Numbered from the stretch's first letter, positions 1-8,875 are shown. The stretch is DNA of 52,072 nucleotides from Calothrix sp. HK-06 (GCF_001904745.1 NZ_MRCD01000054.1:1-52072), one strand, 5' to 3'. The notes: generated by a model from the sequence alone, not told the origin. A program made the numbers and translations.

Positions 1-45
1 TTATACTTAATTTAGGTTGTTTCGCTCCCTTATCTACGCGAAAAG

Positions 46-1384
46 CGGTTCTTGCGTACTTAACGTGCTAAAATATTAGTATAAGTATTTATTTATCAGT
101 AAAATTAATTATGAAAAGAATCCTTACTCAACTCTTAAACTTACCAGATGTAGTGGTAGAATCAAGTCTAAAAGAGGGTTCCGTCTTAATTTTATCAGTA
201 AGTAAAAAGGTTAAAAGTGCGGTATGCCCGCATTGCGGTACAAAGTCAGAACATTTACACCAAAATCAAAATTACTTGGTGAAAGATTTACCGATGGGAG
301 ATAAAGAAGTAATACTAAATTTAAATAGACGAAGATTTAAGTGTAAAAAATGTCGAAAGACTTTTAGCGAACGGCTTGATTTTGTTGGAATGAAAAAGGG
401 ATTTACGCATCGATACGCAGAATATATTGTTAAACAAGTTATTAGTAGTAATGTAAGTAATGTTGCGGAAAATAATGGACTAAGTGATGAAGAAGTTAAA
501 GTCTTCCGGGGGAAACTTCCCCCGGAGAGCTTTAACGTTAATTCGATGATTGAAGACGTAGCTCAAAATTTGCTGCCAATAGATATGAGTAATTTAAGGA
601 GGTTAGGAATTGATGAAATTAGTTTGGTTAAAGGTCAAGGAAAATTTATTGTTGTACTTGTAGATATAGATACAGGAAAATTAATAGGATTAGTAAAAGA
701 AAGAAAACAGATTGTAATAGAAAATTTCATGAAGATGTGGGGGAAAGAAATTCTAGAAAAAATAGAAGAAGTTAGTATTGATATGACCGGGAATTATAAA
801 AATTTAGTCGAGAAGGTTTGCCCAAACGCTCTTGTGACAGTAGATAGGTTCCATGTTACCAAAGTTATACATCAAGAACTAAATGAAGCTAGAATAGAAG
901 AAAAGAAAACAGCGTTGGAATTAAATATTGAGTTAAGAGAAAAAGCATTTGATAGTTTAAAAGGTAACAAATTTACACTCTTAAAAGCTGAAAATAAACT
1001 CACATATAAACAAAAAGATAAATTAGATAAAATTAGAGAAGCGTCACCTTTACTAAAAATTATGCATTCATTGAAAGAGGAATTTCATGATATTTTTGAT
1101 AAAAGTGAAGATTTAGGAGAAGGAATTTTATGGTTACTAGATTGGTTAGATAAGGCTGAACCTTATTATCAAAAAAGTGTTAAGACAATTGAACGATGGT
1201 TTGGAGAGATAATAGGGTATTTTGAAAGAAAAACTACTAATGGAGTAGTAGAAGGAATTAATAATAAATTGAAACTGATAAAACGGAGTGGATTTGGCTT
1301 TAGAAATTTTCGCAATTTTGAAATTAGAGCTTTACTTTCTTGGCACTATAATATTAATTTAGCACGCTAAGTACGCAAGAACCG
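46..1384 (+). mobile_element. ISL3-family insertion sequence
   Basis: Terminal inverted repeats of 24 bp lie at 46-69 and 1361-1384 and differ at one position (outer part cggttcttgcgtactta). They enclose a single transposase gene. The right repeat overlaps the last codons of the transposase, so the stop codon lies inside it. The 8 bases outside each end (about 38-45 and 1385-1392) do not match, so no target duplication is visible. The right end lies 12 bp from the stop of the neighbouring small gene. No GGCGCC site occurs in this element, unlike most of the window, which fits recent arrival. Confidence 0.93.
111..1370 (+). CDS. ISL3-family transposase
   Basis: DDE transposase of 419 residues that moves the surrounding element. 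The N-terminal part holds a zinc-finger pair (CPHCGTKSEHLH near residue 40 and CKKCRKTF near residue 79), as in ISL3 enzymes. The catalytic acidic residues appear to be D168 (GIDEIS), D245 (TVDRFHV) and E381 (VVEGINN). The C-terminal stretch RSGFGFRNFRNFEIRALL is the usual ISL3 ending. Length is normal for the family and the frame is intact, so the enzyme may be active. The stop codon is formed inside the right inverted repeat. Confidence 0.95.
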   Translation: MKRILTQLLNLPDVVVESSLKEGSVLILSVSKKVKSAVCPHCGTKSEHLHQNQNYLVKDLPMGDKEVILNLNRRRFKCKKCRKTFSERLDFVGMKKGFTHRYAEYIVKQVISSNVSNVAENNGLSDEEVKVFRGKLPPESFNVNSMIEDVAQNLLPIDMSNLRRLGIDEISLVKGQGKFIVVLVDIDTGKLIGLVKERKQIVIENFMKMWGKEILEKIEEVSIDMTGNYKNLVEKVCPNALVTVDRFHVTKVIHQELNEARIEEKKTALELNIELREKAFDSLKGNKFTLLKAENKLTYKQKDKLDKIREASPLLKIMHSLKEEFHDIFDKSEDLGEGILWLLDWLDKAEPYYQKSVKTIERWFGEIIGYFERKTTNGVVEGINNKLKLIKRSGFGFRNFRNFEIRALLSWHYNINLAR

Positions 1385-1395
1385 AATTCCCGAAT

Positions 1396-1788
1396 CTAAC
1401 CAAACAATTGCCATATGTCAAGAATATAGTTTTGTCCTTCGGGTCGGTCAGCATCAATATTTTGTTTAAATCGTTCCCTAGCTTCTGCTTGTTGTGCAAC
1501 TTCAGCATTGCTCATAGATTCACGCCTAGCAATTCTTTTTTCTAGTGCTTCTACTGCGTGCGGTTTGGCTAAATCTGCAAGTTTATATTGAGTTTTACTA
1601 GTGGTCAATCGTCTTTGATCATCATCTAAATATTTTGTTAAAATATCTAGGTCATCATTATCAATTTTCAAGGTGCCCTCGCTACCTTCAAGAATTAGTG
1701 AGTAGTTATTATCATTGTCGTTAGGAATTAATGCAACAAACCGAGATATATCGAGAATTTTATTTTTTGTGAGTCTAACTAACTGCAT
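1396..1788 (-). CDS. hypothetical protein, 130 aa
   Basis: Unrecognised soluble protein of 130 residues with no signal peptide or membrane segment. The N-terminal half is predicted mixed strand (LILEGSEGTLKID, DDLDILTKYL). The second half is charged and helical (EALEKRIARRESMSNAEVAQQ), ending NYILDIWQLFG. It starts at ATG 1788 and sits 76 bp downstream of the exporter gene on the same strand, so it could be the last gene of that transcript. The insertion sequence ends just beyond its stop codon and does not break the frame. Confidence 0.6.
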   Translation of the reverse strand: MQLVRLTKNKILDISRFVALIPNDNDNNYSLILEGSEGTLKIDNDDLDILTKYLDDDQRRLTTSKTQYKLADLAKPHAVEALEKRIARRESMSNAEVAQQAEARERFKQNIDADRPEGQNYILDIWQLFG

Positions 1789-1864
1789 GAATTTAGACTG
1801 AGATTGACTACATTACTATATACTAGCTGAGGAAATCGACAGGCGCTAATAGTTGTAACGTCCA

Positions 1865-4105
1865 TTATTGATTATTTATTAATGCTGCATAATGCCCACC
1901 CAAAGCTAATAGCTCCTCATGAGTACCTCGTTCGACAATAGTACCTGCATTAAAAACCAAAATTACATCAGCATTGCGAATAGTACTCAGTCTATGAGCA
2001 ATAGCAATTCGCGTACATGAGAGATTGCTGATGTTTTGCTCGACCAAACTTTCTGTAACCACATCCAAATGGCTAGTTGCTTCATCCATTAAAAGGATAG
2101 CCGGTTTGTGTGCTAAGGCACGAGCTATTGATAGCCGTTGTCGCTGTCCTCCTGATAATCCACTTCCTCCCTCAGAAATTTTGGTTTCATAACCCATAGG
2201 CATTTGCACAATGTCATCGTGAATACTTGCTAATTTAGCTGCTTCCATAACCTCTTCAAGTGATAGGTTGGGGTTGTTAGCAGTAATGTTGTGACGAATG
2301 GAACTGCTAAATAAAAATGACTCTTGCAGTACGATACCAAATTGACTTCGTAAAGTGCGGTAGTTTAATTTGTGCAAAGGGATATCATCGTAGAGAATTT
2401 CACCTTGAGTTGGGGTGTAGATGCCGAGTAAAAGTTTCGCAAAAGTGCTTTTACCAGAACCAGAACGACCAACCAGCGCAACTTTTTGTCCGGGTTCGAT
2501 AGTGACTGAAATATCACGCAACACCAATGGGGAGTTTGGGTCGTAACGAAAACTAACCTGTTGTAACTCAATTCGACCAGTGAGGGAGGGTGCTGTTTCA
2601 ACTACTTCTATATTTTGTTCTGGTTCTGCTTCCAAAACATCAGCTAATCGCTCCAAATGTCCGCCAACTAACTGTAATTGTTGACCGCTTGATACTAAAG
2701 TTGCTAGCGGCATCAAAAAGGAATTAGCTAGAGCATTTAGTGCTAACATTGTCCCCAAGGTCATTGTTCCCTCAAGTACGCGCAACCCTCCAAACCACAA
2801 AAGAAAGATTGGTGAAAAAGTACGAAGCGCTAACATTACGGTGTCAATCTTAGCTGATAAATGGCTTTTTTGTAGCGAAACATTTAACTGTTTAAAAAAT
2901 AGATTTGACCAATAGTCAAACGCGCGTTCTTCAGAACCGGATGCTTTCAGGGTTTCAATTCCCCTCAAAGCTTCTACCATGTAACTGTTAGACTCGGACT
3001 GCGCTACTAAGTCTCGTTGCACGAGGTGATGTACTTGAGGTGTTGTCCCCAGTAACAAAGCTATTTGCAATAATCCTGCTACCAGGACGGCAATACCAAA
3101 TAAGGGTTCTTGAATGAGTAAAAGTGTTAGATAACCAAGGACAAAAGTACCATCCAAAACCAGTGATATTGTTTGGCTGGTAAGTGTTTCGCGAATAACG
3201 GCATTGCTTCCAAGCCGCATTAATAGGTCGCCGGTTGTCCGCTGCTCAAAAAACCGAAATGGTAGTGAGAGCAAATGGTCAAAGAAGCCCAACATTGTTT
3301 GGGTATCAAGTCGCGCTTGCAAATGAATAAGCAGTCCAGCACGCAAATAACTGGTTACTACTTGAGTTAAAATTAAGATAGTGGCGCCGATGCCAAGCAT
3401 TGTCATTACACCAGCGATATGAAGCGGCAAAATGTAATCTACAAGTATCTTGGTAAAAATAGGCAGCGCTAACCCGAAAACTTGCAATAAAAGTGAAGTA
3501 CCAAGAATTTGGATAAGTAAGCCTGGTGCTTGCAATATATACTGGATGAGGAAGTTGCTCCAAGATAAGTGTTTTTTTGCTCTTTGTCCTTGGAATTGGG
3601 CGCCCTTGTCAAATGTCAAAACTATACCAGTGAAGCTAGCATTAAATTCAGCAGCACTCAACTGGCGCCGTCCGCGAGATGGATCTATAACATCAACCTT
3701 TTTTGATGACCAACGCTCCACAACTATAAAGTGGTCAAAATCCCAATGGATAATAGCTGGTAGTTGTATGTATTGAAAATCTGCTGTTTCTATAGAGTAA
3801 GCTTTAACACGTAAACCGTAGCTGCGGGCAACGTTAGAAATTGCGCGCGCTGTAACACCATCTCGACCAATACCCAAGCGTTCGTAACATTCTGCAACCT
3901 TTGTATTACGCCCGTAGTAGCTAAGAATCATTGCTAGACAGGCGGCGCCACATTCAACTTCGCTCAATTGCCACCTGACAGGAACTCGACGATGCAGCAG
4001 GTTATTTATCCCAGTTTTCTGGAACAACGAAGAACAATTTTGTTTCAGCCAAGCAATAGTTTTTTGGTAGCGAGCGCGCGCTTTTTGATTTCCAACAGCT
4101 TTCAT
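1865..4105 (-). CDS. lanT: Peptidase-containing ABC exporter (LanT type)
   Basis: A 746-residue bifunctional exporter that cuts the leader after its double glycine and moves the mature peptide across the inner membrane. An N-terminal C39 peptidase covers about residues 43-170: catalytic Cys is probably C52 (VECGAACLAMI), with H125 (WDFDHFIVVE) and D141 (VIDPSRG). The membrane domain follows at about 190-470. The ATPase at about 500-746 has Walker A GRSGSGKST, signature LSGGQRQRLSIARAL and Walker B ILLMDEATSHLD, so it looks functional. Precursors with a matching GG site lie at 4629, 18915, 19419 and 25689. The gene is about 11 kb from lanM, on the same strand. A partial copy of the shared leader segment lies about 95 bp upstream. 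Confidence 0.93.
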   Translation of the reverse strand: MKAVGNQKARARYQKTIAWLKQNCSSLFQKTGINNLLHRRVPVRWQLSEVECGAACLAMILSYYGRNTKVAECYERLGIGRDGVTARAISNVARSYGLRVKAYSIETADFQYIQLPAIIHWDFDHFIVVERWSSKKVDVIDPSRGRRQLSAAEFNASFTGIVLTFDKGAQFQGQRAKKHLSWSNFLIQYILQAPGLLIQILGTSLLLQVFGLALPIFTKILVDYILPLHIAGVMTMLGIGATILILTQVVTSYLRAGLLIHLQARLDTQTMLGFFDHLLSLPFRFFEQRTTGDLLMRLGSNAVIRETLTSQTISLVLDGTFVLGYLTLLLIQEPLFGIAVLVAGLLQIALLLGTTPQVHHLVQRDLVAQSESNSYMVEALRGIETLKASGSEERAFDYWSNLFFKQLNVSLQKSHLSAKIDTVMLALRTFSPIFLLWFGGLRVLEGTMTLGTMLALNALANSFLMPLATLVSSGQQLQLVGGHLERLADVLEAEPEQNIEVVETAPSLTGRIELQQVSFRYDPNSPLVLRDISVTIEPGQKVALVGRSGSGKSTFAKLLLGIYTPTQGEILYDDIPLHKLNYRTLRSQFGIVLQESFLFSSSIRHNITANNPNLSLEEVMEAAKLASIHDDIVQMPMGYETKISEGGSGLSGGQRQRLSIARALAHKPAILLMDEATSHLDVVTESLVEQNISNLSCTRIAIAHRLSTIRNADVILVFNAGTIVERGTHEELLALGGHYAALINNQ

Positions 4106-4196
4106 AACCTTACGTGTTACATAATTTACAAAGGCAACAGCAATATTACCCTTCGCGTGCTTCTACATCCGCACTCTGGATATCACTTATAAATAA

Positions 4197-4252
4197 GCTA
4201 TATTTGGTTGCCTAATCTCTACTACTGGGACTTCAACTTATTTATGCAACCC
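4197..4252 (-). promoter_or_regulatory. Partial leader segment upstream of the exporter
   Basis: This stretch matches the segment found upstream of the lanthipeptide precursors: it shares ctactactg and tttatgcaaccct in the same order and spacing. The outer half, with the TTGACA-like box, is missing because the copy breaks at about 4252 into the remnant of lanM. It may supply part of the 5' leader for the exporter gene. A regulatory role is inferred from repetition only. Confidence 0.5.
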
Positions 4253-4397
4253 TGACTTGGCGCCAATTTTACAAACGATAATTAATTTGTTTATTGTTAG
4301 TTTGTGTGGTTTTATTAATAAAATCATTGTCCAGACGCTCAGTGATTGTACTGGCTTTTGCAATAATTTGAATTAACTCTTGCTGTGTAAATTTCAG
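4253..4397 (-). pseudogene. Remnant of a second lanM (first 45 or so codons)
   Basis: Read on the minus strand this region translates to KFTQQELIQIIAKASTITER and onward to NYRL-stop-NWRQV, aligning with the first residues of the intact LanM (KFSQQELIKIIAKASTVSER). The start codon has changed from ATG to CTG (4395-4397) and an in-frame stop follows NYRL. After NWRQV the similarity ends abruptly. The remnant lies downstream of the same terminator that precedes the intact lanM, so it is the decayed counterpart of that gene. Confidence 0.85.
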
Positions 4398-4433
4398 AAT
4401 AATACTCAATATTTAATTATAAAGCATGGTTGT

Positions 4434-4473
4434 AAAAAAGACCCAGAGGTGTTTTATAAGCAATCTCTGGGTC
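4434..4473 (-). terminator. Rho-independent terminator of lanthipeptide locus 1
   Basis: On the minus strand GACCCAGAG and CTCTGGGTC form a perfect 9-bp stem (4465-4473 with 4440-4448) around a 16-base loop, followed by six T. The same hairpin lies at 18839-18879 between the precursors and the intact lanM. Confidence 0.85.
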
Positions 4474-4489
4474 AATTACTACTGAAGAA

Positions 4490-4616
4490 TTTCGGTACTA
4501 TCTAATGCCTAATCGCAACAGGCAGTAATACAGATATATTTAATGCTTATCTGATGTATATTAGTAGTTTAATGGGGCGCCAAGACTTGATTTATTTGGC
4601 TGTCTATTTGCAACTA
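4490..4616 (-). pseudogene. Scar of a lost second precursor gene with its leader
   Basis: The part at about 4548-4616 matches the 5' leader that lies between the two precursors of locus 2: it has tattagtagtttaatgg, gcgccaa, tttatttggct and ctactga in the same order. The part at about 4483-4540 resembles the 3' end of a precursor (gaagaatttcggtactat, caacaggcagtaa). The precursor body between them is gone. Locus 1 therefore once had two precursors in tandem, like locus 2. Confidence 0.6.
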
Positions 4617-4628
4617 CTGAAGGTGCTT

Positions 4629-4943
4629 TTAACCCCAGCAACATTTAGTAACACCAGCCGATGTGACTGTAGTTGTTTTATCGGCCATTCTTCCACCTGC
4701 AACGGCTTCGAGTTGTTCGTCACTTAATTCTGCGGCTGAAAGAACAGAAGGTTTAACAGGTAGTACCAAGTAAACTTTGTTAGCAGTTTCTTCAACAACT
4801 TCTACTTGAATGTTTGAAGGGACTTCTACTCCTAATGCCTTTAATGCAGCATTGGTATTGTTTAATAATTCTTGTTTGAATGCTTCATCTTTCCAAGATT
4901 TAGCAGCAATATCAGCTTGGAGGTCGTGAGACAATTGAGACAT
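4629..4943 (-). CDS. Lanthipeptide precursor, NHLP leader (locus 1)
   Basis: A 104-residue precursor. The leader of 84 residues is of the nitrile-hydratase-like (NHLP) type: KSWKDEAFKQELL, AALKALGVEVPSNI and VYLVLPVKPSV are visible, ending in the cleavage site LEAVAGG. The core is about 20 residues, reading ADKTTTVTSAGVTKCCWG after Arg-Met. It has several Thr, one Ser and two adjacent Cys, so at most two thioether rings can form. The start was placed at MSQLSHD because AAGGA lies 6-7 bases upstream. LanM at 15503 is the likely modifying enzyme and the exporter at 1865 the likely processing enzyme. The final Gly is absent from the locus 2 cores. Confidence 0.92.
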   Translation of the reverse strand: MSQLSHDLQADIAAKSWKDEAFKQELLNNTNAALKALGVEVPSNIQVEVVEETANKVYLVLPVKPSVLSAAELSDEQLEAVAGGRMADKTTTVTSAGVTKCCWG

Positions 4944-5123
4944 ATTCAATCCTTTTTGATGTATATGAAATGTTTAGTAGTTCGCCAAAATTGGATTTAT
5001 TTGGCTCCCTACTTCCTACTACTGAGGCTCGAACTTGTTTATGCAACCCTAAACTCAGATTTTTGAAAAATATTTGGTTGTCAACTGTCAAAGCCTTATC
5101 AAAACTTAGTTTTGAGCATTTGA
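4944..5123 (-). promoter_or_regulatory. Shared upstream segment of precursor (copy 1)
   Basis: This roughly 180-bp stretch is strongly similar to 19731-19913 and 26004-26185, each immediately upstream of a precursor start. It carries a TTGACA-like box (minus strand, about 5085-5092), the small palindrome ATTTTTGAAAAAT near 5068, and the block gggttgcataaacaag. The ribosome site aagga ends the segment. No convincing -10 box is visible at standard spacing. From about 5124 to 5267 I see nothing recognisable. Confidence 0.7.
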
Positions 5124-5267
5124 GGAAATTATTCTAATTCAAAAATTAATTTATATCACTGCTATAAATCCTAACCCCCTAAGTATCGTTAAAAGAAAAC
5201 AACCCCATCAAGGCATAATTTTATTCCTCCACAAGCAAATTCTTAATTGAAAAGCACATAATTTCGT

Positions 5268-5531
5268 TGCAACATAGGGCGAGGTAGAATTACTGGAGAT
5301 GGCGTGGTTGGTTTATCTCGCGCGTTCGTTAGTGCAAAAGTCAAGCGTGTTGTAGTTTCTTTATGGTCAGTACCCGATAACCCGACTGCTTTACTGATGA
5401 CTGAATTCTATCGCAGCGTGCAACGTCAGTCTGATAAAGCCATTGCATTGCGTCAAGCCATGTTGACCACAATGAAACAATATCCGCACCCATTTGATTG
5501 GGCTGCTTTTCTGTTGATTGGTCAACCGTAA
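5268..5531 (+). pseudogene. CHAT protease fragment (C-terminal part)
   Basis: An open frame begins at CNIGRGRITGDGVVGLSRAF and runs to a stop at 5531. It matches the C-terminal third of CHAT domains, which normally read LSACNTGRGRITGDG. The conserved Cys of that motif is the first recognisable residue (5268-5270). A stop codon lies two codons before it, and the His-containing part is absent. It precedes a DUF928 gene and a CHASE2 protein, the partners that the complete module at 35924-41582 also carries. It cannot be an active protease as it stands. Confidence 0.75.
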
Positions 5532-5620
5532 CTATGGTTAATCCACAGTTTCTAGTTGAATGCAAAATCTGAGCTTGCTTTTGGGAATACTTAATTTAGG
5601 TAGTTAACTCCTATATCAAC

Positions 5621-6397
5621 ATGAAATGCATTAAGCCATCGCTATATTATGTAGCCTTTTTTTTACCCTTGTGTTTGAACTGTGTTACGCTTTCTGCTTT
5701 TGCAGCACACGAAATGCAGCTTCAGGCAGAACATACCAAAAAAACTTGGCTTCTTAGCCAGGGATTTAAACCACCACAACGTGGAAACCCTCCTGTAAGT
5801 GCTGGTGGTTCAACCCGTAGTAGTTCTTGCATATCAAGAAACAAACAAATAACTCCCTTAGTACCTCCAAATAAATTAGGGCTAACATTTGCTAAATATC
5901 CAACATTTTTTTGGCATATACCGACATCTGTGACTAAAACAGCCAAGTTGACCATTCTGACAGATAAAAATCAAACCGTATTTTATGAAACATCTTTTAC
6001 ACTTCCGGGTAAACCTGGAATTATTAGCTTTACTCTTCCTAATAGTGCGCCTGCACTTGCAGTAGGTAAAACTTACCGCTGGAAGCTGACAGTTGTTTGT
6101 GATGCTGAAGACGACAGTGGAAACCCAAGTGTAGATGCTTGGGTAGAACGTACTCAGCCAGAATTACGCTTATCACAAGCTTTAGCAAAAGCAGATTCAC
6201 GCAAGTTGCCTACTATCTATGCAGAAGCAGGGATTTGGCATGAAGCGCTAACTACTTTGGTCAAGCTACGTCGTGCCGAGCCAAATAATTCAAAAATTAA
6301 GATGGATTGGCAAAAATTTTTACAATCAGTTGGGCTAGATGCGATTGTAAAAGAGCCATTCATTAATTGCTGTACAAATGATAATTCCTCACAATAG
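5621..6397 (+). CDS. DUF928 family exported protein
   Basis: A 258-residue protein of the cyanobacterial DUF928 family, of unknown function. It has a signal peptide (hydrophobic residues 8-28, ending SAFA) and a conserved central region with PTFFWHIP, LPGKPGIISFTLP and GKTYRWKLTVVCD. The C-terminal part includes YAEAGIWHEALTTL, and the second DUF928 protein at 40806 has the closely similar YAENGIWFDALTTL. It follows the CHAT fragment by about 90 bp and precedes the CHASE2 cyclase by about 130 bp. It is probably periplasmic or outer-membrane associated. Confidence 0.88.
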   Translation: MKCIKPSLYYVAFFLPLCLNCVTLSAFAAHEMQLQAEHTKKTWLLSQGFKPPQRGNPPVSAGGSTRSSSCISRNKQITPLVPPNKLGLTFAKYPTFFWHIPTSVTKTAKLTILTDKNQTVFYETSFTLPGKPGIISFTLPNSAPALAVGKTYRWKLTVVCDAEDDSGNPSVDAWVERTQPELRLSQALAKADSRKLPTIYAEAGIWHEALTTLVKLRRAEPNNSKIKMDWQKFLQSVGLDAIVKEPFINCCTNDNSSQ

Positions 6398-6473
6398 TGC
6401 CGACTTCTTAACAATCAGCACTAAATATCTAATACTCCATGTGATTAAATTTGGTGGGTCATCTCTCAATAAT

Positions 6474-6516
6474 TCTTTCTTCGCGTCCTTTGCGTCCTTT
6501 GTGGTTAATTTTCTTA
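6474..6516. repeat. Short dispersed repeat (cttcgcgtcctttgcgtcc)
   Basis: The string cttcgcgtcctttgcgtcct, followed by ttgtggttaa, belongs to a type of short dispersed repeat common in many bacterial genomes. It lies between the DUF928 gene and the cyclase gene. No other copy was found in this window. Confidence 0.4.
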
Positions 6517-6528
6517 AGAAGCGAATAA

Positions 6529-8781
6529 ATGACACTGACCACTAAATCTAATAAATATAATCTGGGCATTTGGGCAAAGCTAAAACCCCAAATATGGCAA
6601 TGGCGGGGTATTTTATATGCGGTTCCCAAAATTACAGCCCTAGTGATTGCACTACGCTTAACTGGATTACTGCAATTGTTGGAATTAGCAGCGTTGGATC
6701 AATTTTTTCTCCTCCGACCACCAGAACCACTTGATACCCGCATTGTCATACTTGATATTAATGAGGCAGATATCCGTAAACAAGGTCAGTGGCCCATGTC
6801 TGATGAGTCACTTGCTAGCTTGCTAAACAAAATCAAACAGCAGCAACCTAGAGCGATCGGTTTAGATATCTACCGTGACTTACCCGTCAATCCCGGTCAT
6901 CAAGAGCTACTTAAGGTGTTTGAGTCTACTGCCAATTTGATTGGAGTGCAAAAAATCTCTGATACTATTGATAGTTCTGCTGTTGATGCACCTCTAGTGC
7001 TAAAACAACGTCAGCAAATTGGCGCCAATGATTTACCTTTAGATGGGGATGGTAAAATTCGGCGCGGATTGTTGTACTTAAACTTAAATAAGCAAGAGAC
7101 TCTTGAAAGCTTTGGGTTGAAACTCGCATTGTTGTACTTAAAAGGTGAAGGTATTACCGAGCAGCCAGCAAAAAATAATCCTAATTACTTGCAATTAAGT
7201 CGGGGTGTTTTTCCTATTTTTGAAGCGAATGATGGGGGTTACGTCCGAGCAAATGCTGGCAGCTACCAAGTGCTGTTAAACTACCGGGGACGAATACAGC
7301 AGTTTACCAGAGTTTCCCTCACAGACGTGCAAGAAGACCGCATCCCAAAAAACTTAATGCGGGGCAAGGTCGTATTAATTGGTGCAACTGCTGAAAGTTT
7401 GAAGGACTTATTCTACACACCTTACAGCAGTAATATGTTTACTTACCCAGAACGCATGGCAGGTGTGACAATTCACGCTAATTTAATTAGCCAAATTTTA
7501 AGTGCAGCTTTGGATAATCGTCCACTAATAAAATGCTTACCTGAGCAGCTAGAATGGCTATTGATTTTGGGCTGGTCAATCATTGGTGCTACTCTGTCTT
7601 GGGTACAACGCCATAACAATAAACAGAAAAACCTCATGGTTGTCAGCGTTTTCCTAACGGGGGGTTGTTTAGTTGGCGCCAGCTTTGTAGCGTTTCTTGC
7701 TGGTTGGTGGATTCCCGTTATACCTTCCCTGCTGGCATTAGGAGGAGCGGCGATTGCTATAACTCAGTATATTGCCCAAAGCGCTACTGAGATGCGAAAA
7801 ACCCTTGGTCGCTATCTAACTGACGAAATAGTCGCCAATATACTGGAAACTCCTTCTGGTTTAAAGCTGGGAGGAGAACGGAAAAAAGTCACAGTTCTTG
7901 TATCTGATTTAAGAGGATTCTCCGCTATTTCTGAGCAATTGCCACCTGAGCAAGTAGTAAAGGTCTTAAATCTTTATTTAGGAGCAATGACAGATGTTAT
8001 TAATCAACATAAAGGTACGATTAGTGACTTTATGGGTGATGGCATCTTTGTAATGTTTGGTGCGCCGATTAATCGTAAAGATGATTCTACTAGAGCAATC
8101 GCCTGTGCTGTGGGGATGCAATTGGCAATGCAGGAAGTTAACGAACAAAATAAGCGAATGAATTTACCAATCCTTGAAATGGGAATTGGGATTAATACAG
8201 GTGAGGTAGTGGCAGGAAATATTGGTTCTCAAAAACGCGCTCAATATACAGTCATTGGCAGTCATGTCAATTTGGCTGCGCGAATTGAGACTTATACCGT
8301 GGGAGGACAGATTTTAATTTCCGAAAATACCCGAAAAGATGCCAATATTGACCTCCAAATTGTCGGAACACAACAAATAGAACCCAAAGGAGTTAAAGAC
8401 CCTGTAACAATTTATGAAATTAGTGGCATTGGGGGCGAATATAACCTATCCCTGCCTCAAGATAATGAGACAATCATCAGCTTAAATCAAAAAGTGCCTG
8501 TAGAGTACACAGTTTTGCAGGGAAAACACGTCCTTGATACAGTATTTCAGGGTGAATTTGTTGGTTTATCAGAAAAAGGGGCACAACTGCAAGTTCCAGA
8601 AAAGTTAAAACTCTTTAGTAATCTCAAACTCAAGTTATTAATTGAAACTTCGTTGGCTACAGAAGAGAAATATCTCTATGCCAAGGTGGTCAAACAATCT
8701 GATATTGACGGGCGCCATTTTCTAATTATGTTTACAGCTATTTCACCAAAAGCAAGCGCATTTCTAAGCACATTTCGCTAG
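6529..8781 (+). CDS. CHASE2 sensor / class III nucleotide cyclase
   Basis: A 750-residue membrane signalling protein. An extracytoplasmic CHASE2 domain (about 45-320, with RIVILDINEADIRKQGQWP and KVVLIGATAESLKDLFYTPY) is followed by membrane helices (about 340-420) and a class III cyclase domain (about 450-640). Metal-binding Asp are D460 (VSDLRGFS) and D504 (FMGDGIFVMFG). Transition-state residues N582 and R586 are in VNLAARIE. The two positions that normally select ATP (Lys and Asp) are D500 and S578 here, so the substrate is uncertain. The last 100 residues resemble a PilZ-like barrel. The end of this gene is duplicated at 44794-44940. Confidence 0.9.
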   Translation: MTLTTKSNKYNLGIWAKLKPQIWQWRGILYAVPKITALVIALRLTGLLQLLELAALDQFFLLRPPEPLDTRIVILDINEADIRKQGQWPMSDESLASLLNKIKQQQPRAIGLDIYRDLPVNPGHQELLKVFESTANLIGVQKISDTIDSSAVDAPLVLKQRQQIGANDLPLDGDGKIRRGLLYLNLNKQETLESFGLKLALLYLKGEGITEQPAKNNPNYLQLSRGVFPIFEANDGGYVRANAGSYQVLLNYRGRIQQFTRVSLTDVQEDRIPKNLMRGKVVLIGATAESLKDLFYTPYSSNMFTYPERMAGVTIHANLISQILSAALDNRPLIKCLPEQLEWLLILGWSIIGATLSWVQRHNNKQKNLMVVSVFLTGGCLVGASFVAFLAGWWIPVIPSLLALGGAAIAITQYIAQSATEMRKTLGRYLTDEIVANILETPSGLKLGGERKKVTVLVSDLRGFSAISEQLPPEQVVKVLNLYLGAMTDVINQHKGTISDFMGDGIFVMFGAPINRKDDSTRAIACAVGMQLAMQEVNEQNKRMNLPILEMGIGINTGEVVAGNIGSQKRAQYTVIGSHVNLAARIETYTVGGQILISENTRKDANIDLQIVGTQQIEPKGVKDPVTIYEISGIGGEYNLSLPQDNETIISLNQKVPVEYTVLQGKHVLDTVFQGEFVGLSEKGAQLQVPEKLKLFSNLKLKLLIETSLATEEKYLYAKVVKQSDIDGRHFLIMFTAISPKASAFLSTFR

Positions 8782-8875
8782 CATTTTAAAATAAAATGTA
8801 ATATTTTTTACAATAAATTTATTTAGTAGTCTGGAACCACGTTCGCACGACAGCTGCACTTGCTGCTATAATTGA

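Noticed and set aside
38-1392. Target-site duplication of the insertion sequence
   Set aside because: The 8 bases flanking the two inverted repeats do not match in any nearby register.
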